Origin: Unio delphinus
Taxonomy: Eukaryota; Mollusca; Bivalvia; Unionida; Unionidae
NCBI GenBank assembly: GCA_029339505.1
Contig: JAQISU010000123.1
Location: 4,696,501-4,760,500 of the forward strand
Direction: 5' to 3'
DNA: 64,000 bases
Part shown: positions 40,288-51,439 of the stretch, in pieces
Numbering within the stretch: position 1 is the first letter of the stretch
Layout: every line of letters starts with the position of its first letter
The notes under the pieces: model-generated
What the model was told of the DNA's origin: nothing
The model's input: only the letters and a program-made list of their open reading frames with translations
Databases searched by the model: none
Program-made: the position numbers and the translations under genes

Positions 40288-40551
40288 AGGGTATAATCTA
40301 GCGAGTATAATTCAATCGCACCTGATATAGTTGGTTCGTGAACATTTATAACTGTTTTTGATTCTTTTCCTGTAAGATTTAATCCGGCGCTGAATCTCAT
40401 TGTTGATTTGTTCAATATTTGATAACTTCCCGTGGGTACACAGAATTGGAAAGTTGACGTTAAATGCAGGGTTGGTCGAGCTTGCTAATATCGTTGTCGT
40501 TGATGGAGTTTTATCAGTGACGATATCTTGTAGTAGTTCTTGCGATGACGA

Positions 40552-40608
<57 letters not shown>

Positions 40609-40640
40609 CATCACGTCGTCATTGACTTGTTTTAAATCTT
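40059..40640 (-). pseudogene. Element A gene Y, unknown, split by microsatellites
   Basis: Minus-strand coding-like sequence starting MSSSQELLQDIVTDKT next to an (ATT)n tract at 40556-40608, continuing with NPAFNVNFPILCTHG, and after a frameshift near 40400 with KTVINVHEPTISGAIELYSL. A (TA)n tract (40203-40285) then runs through the open frame as Ile-Tyr repeats, followed by VLGWPKIPPEYQEPSDLRRD. The protein is not recognised. By position it is the most downstream gene of element A's minus-strand set. 40641-41059 shows no clear frame. Confidence 0.45.
40203..40285. repeat. (TA)n microsatellite inside gene Y
   Basis: Over 40 uninterrupted TA units, keeping the surrounding minus-strand frame open. 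Confidence 0.96.
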
Positions 40641-41059
40641 AATCATTTATGTAAGCTCAGTATATTATATTATTTCACCGCTAAGGCCTGATGATACCAA
40701 TGAAAATAATATTGAGTATGCTAGTGTCGTTGTATGTAACTTTATTATATACTCACGTAGATATTTGTGTCACTGATATTAAAAAATGACAGCAATTGCT
40801 GTTGTCGCTCTAACACAAATCGTTATAATTATTTCCATTGCTGGCAATGGTGTTATTGTTAAATGTAATTACCTGTTCCAGCGATAACAGCTGACGATGA
40901 ATATACAATTATATCAGCGACAACTATATGTCTGAGATTTTTTTAATACTTTCGCTGTATACTAATTAAATATATTTTTCAGTTTGTTTTTTCATTCACG
41001 TACTTGATTGTATCTAAAACATTGCACGTTAATTGGGCAGCTCATAATACTATGTATGT

Positions 41060-41700
41060 GATAGTTTAGCGACAATTTTCAAGACAAATGTTAAATTAAG
41101 TCGAGTATTTCCTTCCCGTTCCACTTCAAATGCTACTTCGTCATTTGGATATAGTAATACTCAGAGGCGTAGCTAAGGGGGGGGGGGCAGGGGGGTACAT
41201 ATGTCCCCGGGCGCCAAGGTACAGGGGCGCCACAACGTTACATTATAATAAGTAAACAAGGGTAACAAATCGGTCACAAGATCGCTGGGGCGCCAATTTT
41301 ATAGTTCGTCCCCGGACGCAAAATATCATCGCTACGCCTCTGGTAATACTAACAGATCCAGAAGATTTTGTCAGTGATGACGCCGTAATTGTAGTAGATA
41401 TCGTAAATGTTGTAACATCGAGCGCTAAGAACCTAAACATCAGGGCGGTGTTTATTACATTTATTATGTGGCGACCATACTACTTTTCCAGACGCTGCAG
41501 TATATTCTACGTTATCAAAGATAGTTTTATGTCAATGAGCTTAATATCAAAGACTGCTGAATTTCCAAAAAGCTCAGTAATGTTTATATTCATGTTTTTA
41601 CGAAAACGAAAGAACGTGTTGATAAGACTAACGCGATCAGATCTAAGATTAGTCAATTACTCCATTAAATTTAACGGTAATATCTTGCAATGAAATAGTA
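41060..41700 (-). pseudogene. Element A gene X, unknown, interrupted by a MITE
   Basis: Minus-strand coding-like sequence (pieces NLRSDRVSLINTFFRF, FGNSAVFDIKLIDIKT, VRFLALDVTTFTISTTITAS) up to SSGSVSI. There the hAT MITE (41162-41342) cuts the frame; beyond the MITE the frame resumes with EVAFEVERERRNTRLNLTFV. The beta-rich, Thr/Ile-rich composition would suit a structural protein, but no family is recognised. A frameshift lies near 41500. Confidence 0.45.
41162..41342. mobile_element. hAT-type MITE with perfect 8-bp target duplication
   Basis: The ends CAGAGGCGTAGCTAAGGGGG and, on the complement, CAGAGGCGTAGCGATGATAT form the inverted repeat. GTAATACT is found on both sides (41154-41161 and 41343-41350). 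It is close to identical, in reverse orientation, to the copy at 58014-58204. It sits in gene X of element A. Confidence 0.95.
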
Positions 41701-41889
41701 CACGTTTTTAGTATTCCTTGCTTATCTTAAACATTTAACTACTTTGTTTGGATCTACATTCGCGAGAGCTCGTCCTTGACCTCGTGAAGAGTAGCATATT
41801 TAGATAAGTCACCCTGCTAATTCCTACTCTGTGTAGATCTTTCGTAAATATCTACCAATATATTTTTAATACTTGTTTAATGTGTATTC

Positions 41890-42600
41890 ATGTACAACTT
41901 TCAGGTGGTGCTGTTGATAAAGATTCAGCGTTGAGTACAGTGAATACTTCACGGCCACACATTTGTGGATCTGTTAGTTTTTGTGTTGGTAATGTGGAAT
42001 ACCAGATTGGAATATTTTGAAGATCAGTAATTCGTATTGTGCCGACATATTTTAAAACTTCTGTTGGTGGTGCCAGTTCATACGAATCGAAATAAACATT
42101 CCACGTGAATCAATTATGTATGCAACCCAATGAATACCTGGGCCATAAATAATGTCAAAGTCAAGATTAATGATACCGGTTTCAACAGTTTTTAGTCTGG
42201 AAAGTAATTGATCACTTATAAAAACACATCTCAAATTCTTGATATTTAGTTTTGTAGCGGCATTAATGAAACCAATATTTATCATAGGAAGAAGACGTTC
42301 TAACGATGGTAGTCTTAGATCCTTTCCCTTTTCAAGAATAACTTTTCCTTTTCCTGTTGCTTTCTTTATTGCCAATTCAGCAGCGGTTCCGACAGCACCA
42401 ATTTCGATTGTTTTTGCGACAGCTGGAGCAGCAGCCAGTATTAGTGCTGGTATAGCTACAAGATGTGAAAATATACCACCTGTTTTTATTGAATCTTTAA
42501 TGGAACTCGGAGAAAGATTAAATTTAACTCCAGTTTTGTATTCTAAAGCTTTGTTAAGATGTTTGAGCTGAGTTTTAGTTTATGCTAATTTGTTTGGACC
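41890..42600 (-). pseudogene. Element A adenain/Ulp1-like cysteine protease
   Basis: Minus strand, beginning upstream of MAIKKATGKGKVILEKGKDL (42375). The triad layout of the C5/C48 cysteine protease clan is visible: YGPGIHWVAY with His codon 42130-42132, then FDSYELAPP with Asp codon 42086-42088, then MCGREVFTVLN with Cys codon 41957-41959. A single-base frameshift lies between the His and Asp blocks, so the present gene cannot give the whole enzyme. Such proteases process capsid proteins in adenoviruses and in Polinton-type elements (established). Element B carries a matching gene at 49880-50450. The stretch 42380-42600 upstream (Ala/Val-rich) may be the N-terminus of the same gene. Confidence 0.75.
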
Positions 42601-42779
42601 ATTATAATTTTCTTCAATATTTTTGTTCCACATTTACTTGCAAGTCGTGATTGCATTTTTTTTTTACCTGACCAGGAGTCAGAGTGACATTAACGTGACT
42701 ATATGACATTTAATAAGATCATGAGCGATTTAATTACATATCGTTTTGTAAACGACGTTACATGTTTTTTACTGGAGCA

Positions 42780-44000
42780 TCAATAATTTTCATTATTCAA
42801 CCAACACCTTTTAGTAACGTTGTTTTATCGCTGAGTATAACATCATTTTCTATGTAATTAGCAATAGCTCCAACATCTTTATCTACACGAGCTCGAAAGT
42901 GTATATCAACTAAATATCGTTTAACTAAATCAAGATGTTCCAGCCAAAAAGTAATATAAATTTTGAAAATTGAATTGTGACATTTGTAAACCCGTATCTA
43001 CATTTTGATCATTTCCCATAAACATCGTCAAATGATGAAAAACACGTGCTATATGATTTTGATAAAAATTAAGTAAAACATCTTCTGACTGTTCTTGATG
43101 TCCATTAATTCTTAAGGAAACTTCGGTAAATCCGAGTTTTTCAAATATCATTATACTTTCGTCTTGATTGCGTACTCGTTCAGTATTTTGAAGGGCATTG
43201 CAAATATGCCTTGGTGAAGAAACACCTTGTTGTGATGCTACATGCTAGGTAAATAAACCATTAACAGTACTTTGAACACTGTAGTTACCATTAATCATGA
43301 TAATGCTAATTTACCTCCATTCCATAAAACAGAGTAATTTTTGTTCTTCAGCAATTTTAGGAATCATGACTTGCAACCACAACAAGAGTTTGTTAGTATT
43401 ACTTATCCATCAGCAGCCGCAATAGCCCACTAGATTGCATCGCTGTCATCACCTTTTCGTACAAGTACAACTGTATTCTTAGCACCTAAAATGACTTTTT
43501 TTAACATTTCTGTAAAATTCAGATATATGAGAGTGGAATTGCGCATGCAAATCTTTTATTATTACTCTTTCACATTAAACTAAGTGTCGCAAATCCTAAG
43601 TTGTGATTTTGGTTATTGCTAATGAATACCGTTGTATCTCAGCATATGCAGCTTTGGCAAAGTCTCTTGGTCGTCCTACATTAAACTGTCAGTTTTCAGG
43701 AAAATCATTTAACGTATTTAGTGAAGATCATTGACGAACCAGATAATCGTTGGAATCTGTTGCTAGGCCAACTATGGTTGCAGCAACATCAACATCTTTA
43801 TGACTTGAGTCAATATTTTTTCCATCAATCATGTATGACGCTCCGCCAAACAACACCATAATAAAATCATTAACAAACGCAATTCTATCATCAACGGCAT
43901 ATGGCGTATTAGCAGCAACGTTTGTTACAAGTTCGCTTTCTACTTCAATAAATGCTTCCGTTGGTAAAAAAAAAAAAAAAAGTCTACTAGTATCTTGAAC
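42780..44000 (-). pseudogene. Element A capsid-like structural gene
   Basis: The minus strand carries several coding blocks. Near 43730-43950 are ANTPYAVDDRIAFVNDFIMV and GGASYMIDGKNID; at 42930-43151 are EKLGFTEVSLRINGHQEQ and FHHLTMFMGNDQNVDTGLQM; near 42800-42920 is NDVILSDKTTLLKG. Element B shows the same blocks in the same order (VTLWLNGHQEP, NVDTGL, TVILSDKTLLFEG). The arrangement resembles the large uncharacterised proteins (F54H12.2-like) linked to Polinton-type elements in invertebrates; a jelly-roll capsid role is inference. Several stops and shifts are present. The gap 44001-44279 has scattered coding-like pieces of the same gene. Confidence 0.55.
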
Positions 44001-44279
44001 TTGCAGTTAAATTCTTCCACACTGGCCTGGTAACATCGTAGGAATAAAATTGATAATCGCGTACAGACTCATCTTTGAGAACTGGTTTGTTTAGATCAAA
44101 TGCTATGTCATATACGTTTGAAGATTTTATTATAAATATTATCGTCTAACACAACGACAATTCCCGGCTATTAAATTTGAAGTTAAATTTCTTTGTACTT
44201 CTTCAGACAGTTTTGTTTTTATTTGCAGCTTGATTTATTATTTTACTGTCCTTTGCAGGCATCACTTCAGTGCTGGGTA

Positions 44280-44570
44280 ATTTTACTTGTTATCGTTTTC
44301 GTTGTATTAATCGTGCTAATGTATTTTTTATTGCCGAGAACGCTTTACCGGCAACATAACCAATAACGCCAGGAGCTTTTGCCACGAACAACGTCGATAG
44401 CTGTCATTCCTAGTTTCTTTGCAATCGGTATTGCTTTTGGGGTTATCCTTATAAATAAACCCTGAACAACAACGAGGAGTCCATGACTGTAGATCGCTTT
44501 TTTATATTAGCAAACGTATCATTCTGACCATGATCTGTCCACATTGAGCATTGTGAATGATCATCTTATC
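44280..44570 (-). pseudogene. Element A small hydrophobic gene (IPIAK family)
   Basis: A minus-strand block with a hydrophobic, Val/Leu-rich start, then PKAIPIAKKLGMTAIDVVRG. Element B has the parallel PKALTSLTSLAIPIAKQLAM..VDKIVKG at 51575-51680. This shared signature, at the same place between the capsid-like gene and the upstream genes, is why I call it a gene. Function unknown; a membrane-active or minor capsid protein is conceivable. Confidence 0.5.
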
Positions 44571-44689
44571 TGTTATTTATTCATTTAACCACTGTGATAC
44601 TAATAAATAATTTCATCAACGAGAGAACGATAAACGTTGATATTCATAATTCCGCCAGTAAATAATCGTTGACAAATAGCAGCTGCATC

Positions 44690-45090
44690 GATATTGTATT
44701 CTGGGGAATTATTTCCTGCGCGTTTTCCTCTAATCAAAATTTCCAGTCATTCTATGTCGGAAAGAACATTGTTAGGACAAGCGATACAACCACTTCATCT
44801 TGATGTAAACAGGGAAGGAAAGCCACTTTCTGCTGCTCTTTCTCTCTTACTTGTCGTTTCCGCTTTTTCCTACATAGTCTTAAGGGTCATTTTTTCTACT
44901 CATGCTTTTCTAAGTAGCTCTTCAGACTTTTCGAGTTCCAACATCAACTCTTGGAGCGGTGAAAAAGATCGTTGTTGTTGCATTTGTTGTTGCGGTGGAA
45001 AAGGTTTAAGAGTCTTTTTATAAAGTTGTATTTCGTCAAAGAGATTTTTATATTCAGAATTATAGTTTTCGACTTTTTTGTTGTAAAAAA
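44690..45090 (-). pseudogene. Element A gene 2, coiled-coil-like
   Basis: An uninterrupted minus-strand piece from about 45065 to a stop near 44897: EYKNLFDEIQLYKKTLKPFP, then a Gln-rich run, then SFSPLQELMLELEKSEELLR. It is charged and probably helical. The parallel in element B is the KKKLKKVKRYRDELKQDQ protein at 52600-52952. No known domain. 45091-45300 is AT-rich with scattered coding-like pieces. Confidence 0.45.
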
Positions 45091-45309
45091 GGGGTATATC
45101 TATTTAATAAAATTATCATCATTTATGGTGTCATAACTGGGTTTTCAAACATTAGATTTATTTAATAGATTAATATTATTTTTTGATAATTATTCTCCAT
45201 TAGTTTTATAAGTTCCTCTATAAAATTATCTCTAAATCTTTAATAATTCAATTTTTTAAATATTTTTTTTTTAGATTTTGGTAAAATACCTTCCTTTACT
45301 TCAACTACA

Positions 45310-45678
45310 TCAGTATGAACTTTGCCAATATCTTCAAGTATTTCTACTTCTCTATCAGGATGTTGAGCTATAGCTATATCAGCCGGAAGACCTTATAACA
45401 TTATTCTTGTTTCTTTAGTTCTACTCGCTATCTTTTCAGTTTGTTTGGTGGTCCGTTTTAACGTTGGAAGAAGACCTTCAGTAGCTTCTGTAACTCCTTC
45501 AGTAACTTTCGTAACAGGCTTAAATAATTTTTTCTGTACCTTCCACATATTCAACTAGAGATTCTTGACGTTCTTGTAGTTTTCGCCAGACAGAATCACA
45601 AACAGAAAGAAATTTCTTGATCGTTTCAAATCTTTCTCGAGCTAATCTAGCTGTGCATGATTCTTTAGGTCGTGCCAT
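45310..45678 (-). pseudogene. Element A gene 1, next to right terminal repeat
   Basis: Starts with ATG at 45676-45678: MARPKESCTARLARERFETI, then SVWRKLQERQESLVEYVEG. After a frameshift it continues with repeated Thr/Glu-rich VTKVTEGVTEATEGLLPTL and DREVEILEDIGKVHTDVVEV. Probably helical. Element B's gene 1 (MSFTVTIESYEIRRNKVSRE) has the same position and a similar charged N-terminus. The start lies 27 bp from the inner end of the terminal repeat, so the promoter must lie within the repeat. Confidence 0.5.
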
Positions 45679-45704
45679 ATTATTGATATACTAATTATTT
45701 AATT

Positions 45705-45934
45705 ACATCAGCAGGGAGGGTGCGACATCAATGAAACGTCAGGTGGGTGAACGAATATACAAAAATTTGGGAAAAAAACCCACAAACAACTGATAAAGTA
45801 ACGAAATAAACTAAACCAATTAGAGAAGGTCTCGGTTAGCCAAATGCTTTGGTTCGGCGTTATTCATTTTCGTAGGAAGCTTTATTTTTCAAAAAATGAC
45901 GCTCCAGGAAAAGATCTGTTCACCGTCCCTGCTG
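45705..45934 (-). repeat. Right terminal inverted repeat of element A
   Basis: Reverse-complement partner of 34796-35036 (see there). Its inner end is CAGCAGGGAGGGTGCGACAT and its outer end GTTCACCGTCCCTGCT. Element length between outer ends is about 11.1 kb. Confidence 0.85.
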
Positions 45935-46505
45935 CTGGTGAAAAATTCATTGGTATGTAGAAGGGTTTCGGGATTTGGAACCGTGATTAGTGGGTTCGGT
46001 CTGATGTATCTGAAATGTTCAAATGCTCTTTTCCATTTTTCAAATTTTCCTACCTTTCTCTCTTTTATCGTTTATATACAAGTCAAAAGCAAAAAAAAAA
46101 CATTACTTTTTACCAAACTTGGTAATCGTTGACGCCAGTCCAATACATTAGAGAAATAATATAACCTGATAATGCAAACATGAGAGGACCTCTTTAGTTT
46201 TATTTACTATTTAAATATCAATATACATCCCATAAAAACAAGCGATCTAGGCGTGCATTTCTAAACACATTCTATCGGGAAAGTCGAGAGAGATTTATTA
46301 TTATTATAAACCTTTCTGTAGAGTTCCTAAATAGGAACACGAATCACTTGACACCTCTTATCATGGGATACATGTTAATTTTCTTATATTTCTGCATATG
46401 CATGAAAGTGAGTTTAAATATCGCATGAAGTTTTCATCAGTCTGTAGTTGTAGAGTAAAACGGTTCCTAATTATTGGTGTATTTTTTTTAAATATACTCG
46501 ACATA
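45935..46505. other. No identified gene
   Basis: Flank of element A; AT-rich, no repeat or frame that I can support. Confidence 0.5.
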
Positions 46506-47060
46506 TAACCTTCTAATATTTTCTCATTTTTGCGTCAAAAGACCTTTTTTAAATAAATGCACTAGACAAAAATTATTGAAAATTCTTTCTGTCGTTTTGC
46601 ACCAGAGATGCATTTTATAATGCACTATACAGATAATCTAGCTATTGTTTCTGTCATTTTGCGTCAAAGACGCAATTTTTTTAATGTACTAGACAAATAA
46701 CCATGGTAATTTGTCTGTCATTTGACATGAAGGACTTATTTTTATAATGTACTAGACAGACAACCTTTGCTATGTTTTCATTTATCTTGCGTCAGAAACG
46801 TAATTTTATAATGTACTGGACAAATAACCTTGCTAGTTTTCTGTCATTTTGCGCCAAAGACGTAATTTTATAATTTTGCGTCAAAGATGTAATTTTATAA
46901 TTTTGCATCAAAGGCGTAATTTTATAATTTTGCGTCAAAGGCGTAATTTTATAATTTTGCGCCAAAGACGTAATTTTATAATTTTGCGTCTAAGACGTAA
47001 TTTTATAATGTACTAGACAGATAACCTTGCTATTTTTCTGTCATTTCGCTTCAAAGACGA
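46506..47060. repeat. About 65-bp minisatellite with an inner 27-bp expansion
   Basis: The outer units run GTCATTTTGCGTCAAAGACG, TAATTTTATAATGTACTAGA, CAAATAACCTTGCTATTTTT. Within 46847-47007 only the 27-bp part TTTTGCGTCAAAGACGTAAT + TTTATAA is repeated, about six times, before a full unit resumes. Confidence 0.9.
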
Positions 47061-48549
47061 ATTTTATGTGCGATTGGAGCAAATACAGGAATATTATGTA
47101 ATCTAACCAGCGATTACGTGCGCAAGAAAGAGTCATCATCAGTTGTATAACCCAGTCATGCTATAAAATAAATAGATACGTGAATTTTAAAAAAAGATTG
47201 ATAAGCGAGTAGTAATAGATCAAAATCAATGAATAGTTATTAAGCAAACTTTACCATTGACTGTGTAGCGCCGTCTCTGAAAAAGTGAGTGAACGTTGTA
47301 GGTCATTTTGAAGTGCTTCTAGCTCATCTCATAATCTGTTCTCAGACTTAGAAGCTGAGTAGTGTACATCCTAACAGGCACTTTACTAGATGTGTTATAA
47401 TTAGAATTGTCACATGACCCGCACTGTTACAGTTGGAACTGCGACCTGCCATGAGGAGTTATAAATGTCAAATCGACAATTGGTTTCTAATTTACACAGA
47501 GCGCCCTTCTGGACATGGAATATTAAAATCCGTATTCAAGTACAGGCACATTGACGAGTGAGAGCTGTACGCATAAATTATGCTGGGCTGGTGTCGTTTG
47601 GAAACAACACTCAAGGTAGGTGGATGATAAAGGTCAATTGAAATGTACGAACACAAAGGACACTCATGTTAATCTTTGAACCCAACTCATCTAATCCCGA
47701 TAGTCATTTATCTAAAAGTTTAATTTCATTTGTGACTAGCCAAGGTGAATGTGTTGTTACACCAATATTCTTCTTGGTCGATTTTGAGTTTTGCAGCTCC
47801 AATATGAGTCTACATAATAGATCTCACTTTTGTTGAGATTTAAATTTTTGTGCTATATGATCATTTTTCCTGTCTGCAGGATGTAATTCGTTTAGTTTGT
47901 GATCAACCTGCTGTTCAACTGGCAAGTGATTAAAATTTAGGTGGTTCTTTTGAAATGCTTAATAATTGAACTTGTGAAATACCGTCCACTTTAGAAGGCA
48001 CGTCAGATTCTGATGAGTCAGCGTTTTCAATTTCTTCATGTATGATATGGCCAATGTAACGAATGTTTTCTGCTATTTTAGACACACCAGTTGCTTGTAG
48101 AATACCAGAAGCACAACATACCAAGAGCTAACATACAGGCAACATATTTTAAACAAAAAATTTTGAACAAATCTAGTCAAATTAAAAATGATTTACTTTC
48201 AGAAAAATATAATTTTTAATTATGTCAAAATCATTTTTTTTTCAATACAAATTATGCAACCTCACTAATTTTTTTTTCAATTTAGAGGCATGCACTGTGT
48301 ATGCCTTTTATTTCAGTGCTTACATCAGTTACTTTGCACTTGAAAACTATTTTATATAAGTTGGTATAAAATAGATCTCCATATAGTGTATGCAGAAATA
48401 AACACATTTGACTTGATTACATGGTTATCTTGTACCAAAGTAAATTTTTACTAATTAATGCAAATGTAATCATTTGTCTCGTTAATGTGCACTAAATTGA
48501 TGAATATGATAAAAGCTTGACTCATGACCAAGGCAAACTACGTCCATCA
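47061..48549. other. Mostly non-coding; possible exon at 47930-48140 (-)
   Basis: The only candidate is a minus-strand frame at 47930-48124 (QATGVSKIAENIRYIGHIIH, ESDVPSKVDGISQVQLLSIS) with a TAG near 48128 that could serve as splice acceptor. It reads like real protein but I recognise no family. The remainder is AT-rich. Confidence 0.3.
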
Positions 48550-48705
48550 GGGGCGTAGCTACCATGTAGCGAGAAAATGCAAAGCAAAGGGGCTCGTGAA
48601 ATAGTTGTGTATACTATGTATTATGCCCGGGTATCGATAAGTTTTGTATAGGGGCTCAGACAGGGGCCCAATTATCCTATAAACGCCACCGACGTCAGTT
48701 CATAC
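48550..48705. mobile_element. Decayed hAT MITE fragment
   Basis: A left end, CAGGGGCGTAGCTACCATGT, and a core with TGCCCGGGT and GGGGCCCAATTAT recall the MITE family, but the right terminal repeat is not found. Confidence 0.4.
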
Positions 48706-49016
48706 GTTTTTAAATCGACGAATTTGAAGACAGTTTGTGCTCCACTAAGCAACTTCAACTAATCAGCCGTAATTATATTAACTTTATGACGTAAATGTGC
48801 CATATGTTTTGTTTCAGAAATATAGCTAGTAATCAAATATAAAGCAAAACCAATTCATGTCTGCTACAAACATTTACCTCATGTTAATTTGATTACAATA
48901 TCAGCACTATAATGACCTAAGTGTAATACTTAAGCCAGTTTTAATAAACAATCAATGAATTTAATTCTGGGTGTTATCACCCTGGTATCAGTGTGCAGCA
49001 TGTCGTTTTTTGTTTA

Positions 49017-49800
49017 TCAAGGTCTGCAGAAAAATGTTAACTTTGTATGTAGGAAATTATTTATGTGACCCTTAAGGAATGTTTTCTTTGACATAGTGGG
49101 CATACTATTCAACATGTGAATTGAAAGGTCAATTCGGATACATGTGTATTGTATTGCTGCTACTTGAATCGTCGTTGTAGTTGTTGTGCGTTTTTGTATT
49201 CGGTTCCAGCCGTGGAGAAATTTTGGAAATGTGTTTTCTCCAGAAATAGTCGACGGATTAAGCGCAATGAATTTGTGTGCATCTTTGCATGAATTAGTAG
49301 CAACAACAATTGAACTTACGTGGCTTCTATTCACACTTTATCTTCGTCCCTTATTACGTTTCAGTATACAGTATGTGTTCATTGTAGGATACGTCTGGCA
49401 AAATGCATGTTTACCACAAAATTAATGTTTGAAAGCTAAGATGGTTTGTAATGACACCTATGTACCCCAAACAGTAGCATATTTATTTAAGACACCTTTT
49501 TCAAGGTTACTATCTTTCTTTCAGTCGACTGTTTTGTGTATTCTGTATATGAACGTACCACACTTGGTGGTGCGGGCACATGAGCAAGTTCTTCTTACAT
49601 GTATTGTCTTGTAGCAATATTGGTTGTATCGACATACTCTTTAATATACACAACCGACACGCCGCTGTCTCTGATTCCACTTTTGATTTATCATAAAATT
49701 TCCTTTCCACTTGACAATCATATTATAAACATCCGTAGTAAACTCAGAACAATCCGCTTTGGTTGCAAATCGGCTCGGATCCACATTTAACAGTGTCGTC
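49017..49800 (-). pseudogene. Element B left-end coding remnants, unknown
   Basis: Minus-strand protein-like pieces (VESETAAC near 49685; EELAHVPAPPSVVRSYTEYT near 49570; ATNSCKDAHKFIALNPSTIS near 49300) separated by stops. By position they would match gene X or Y of element A, but I cannot align them by eye. 48706-49016 has nothing visible. Confidence 0.3.
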
Positions 49801-49879
49801 GAGCAGAGAAACGATCGTAAATATTGAGAGAAATGGTTGAATACGATCACACATACTTTAATGTGAACTCAATAAGTCC

Positions 49880-50450
49880 TTGCAGGGTTAGTGAGCACTG
49901 CAGTGTCCGCAATGCTTCAACAACAAGATAGCCACACATCGGCCCCATCCTATTGTGCATAATTGAATGAAACAACTGTTGATCCTCATACTTTGATAAA
50001 TAAATAACTACTTCGAATGCGGCGCAAATCCATATAAGTCAAAATACAAACTATGTTGATGTGTCATCACGTCTGCGACATGGTGAGTGCCAGGGTCCGT
50101 GGATGAACCCCGAATGACGATGCTCGTTTCGCGTGTCAGGCACCATTGATGCAAGTTCATCTCTCATGGAAAGGCCACGACAATGTATTTGACGATACAT
50201 GCCTGATAATCGAAGGCCTTTTCCTTTTCTATGCGACCGCCAACCATCTTTTTCAAAATGGAAATATTCCATTGGTCTTTTGCATTTGTTCCACCTCTGA
50301 TGTGAATAATTTTAATGCTGCTGAATTATTTGTGTAATTCTCCGTATTAAGCTGTGCGAGCCGCTTTTGGGTCAACAATATGGGGACATTTTCAGTTGAT
50401 GTTTCTGCAGACAGTTTCTCTGTGAACCCAGAATTGTTTTTTGATGGTGT
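49880..50450 (-). pseudogene. Element B adenain/Ulp1-like cysteine protease
   Basis: The minus strand shows the same triad order as element A: PGTHHVADV (His block, 50065-50100), YFDLYGFAP (Asp block, 50017-50050) and MCGYLVVEAL (Cys block, 49910-49943). Upstream is KGKGLRLSGMYRQIH, parallel to KGKDLRLPSLERLLP in element A. Frameshifts separate the blocks. Family role as in element A. The two copies are clearly diverged, so this is not a recent duplicate. Confidence 0.7.
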
Positions 50451-50539
50451 GTTTGATTTTCCCCATGTAACTTTTAGTAAAGCTTACCACCACTTCGTGC
50501 TAGGACATGATTATTTTCAATTATAATTTTTTTATAGGT

Positions 50540-51340
50540 GCATGGATCACTCTCATTCGGACACCAGCACCCTCGAACAACAGCGTCTTGTCGGAAAGTA
50601 TCACAGTTGAGCATTTGTAATTAGTATCACCAGCATTAAAAACACGTGCATGAAAATGCTCGTTGCCATCAGACTGCTAGAATAACTCCATATGTTCCAG
50701 TGAAAGGTAATACATCGGGTACAACGTACGAAAGTCTTGAGAAACTTACAGTCCCGTGTCAACGTTTCAATGCCGGTCCATGTACGACCACATGTTATGA
50801 TATGCCCGTGCAATTTGATTGGCATCTGTGCAGTCAAGCCACATTTCCTACGAAGGTTCTTGATGACCATTTAACCACAAAGTGACCACATTCACTTATA
50901 ATACGTCAAATGCCATTTTATGTTGCACATGGTCATTGTCTCCTACTGTAAGAACACGTTTGGATTTAGTGAGACAGTCATGGATACTTTATTCCATAGG
51001 TAAATTGTCCCACAATACCAGTGGGCGGGTGGACGTCTATGTATTTGCAATAACAGACAGCGTTAATGTGATTCCCGGCTTTATAAATAGCAAGCATGAC
51101 TGTGCTCAGTCAAGGGGATAACACAGGTATCCACACCATAAGTGCATCTGGCATAACTGCACAGACAAGAGCGAGCACTTGCAATGCGTTATATGGCATT
51201 GTTGGAATTTGTTTTTGCAAACAGGGTGACAGTATATTTGTCATCAACTATAACCTTGCGAACATCTCTGCAAAACCCAAATACGTGAATGAGGGGAATA
51301 GCACACGAACATCATAATGAGTCTCACGAAGTTGTGATCG
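50540..51340 (-). pseudogene. Element B capsid-like structural gene
   Basis: Minus-strand blocks VTLWLNGHQEPS, QIARAYHNMWSYMDRH, NVDTGL, GNEHFHARVFNAGDTNY and STVILSDKTLLFEGAGVRMR follow the same order as in element A (42780-44000), with stops between. Further upstream, 51080-51340 is coding-like but unassigned. Role inferred as in element A. Confidence 0.55.
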
Positions 51341-51439
51341 ACGTTGTAAAAATTAAAGATTGAAATTTGGGTTAGGAAACGCTAAATTATGTACAGTTGC
51401 ATCATCATCGCCAGCATCATTTCAATGCTCTCTGATTAT

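Noticed and set aside
45935..48549. Left TIR of element B
   Set aside because: I compared 47-49 kb with 58.8-60.5 kb by eye and saw no inverted match; B's ends remain undefined.
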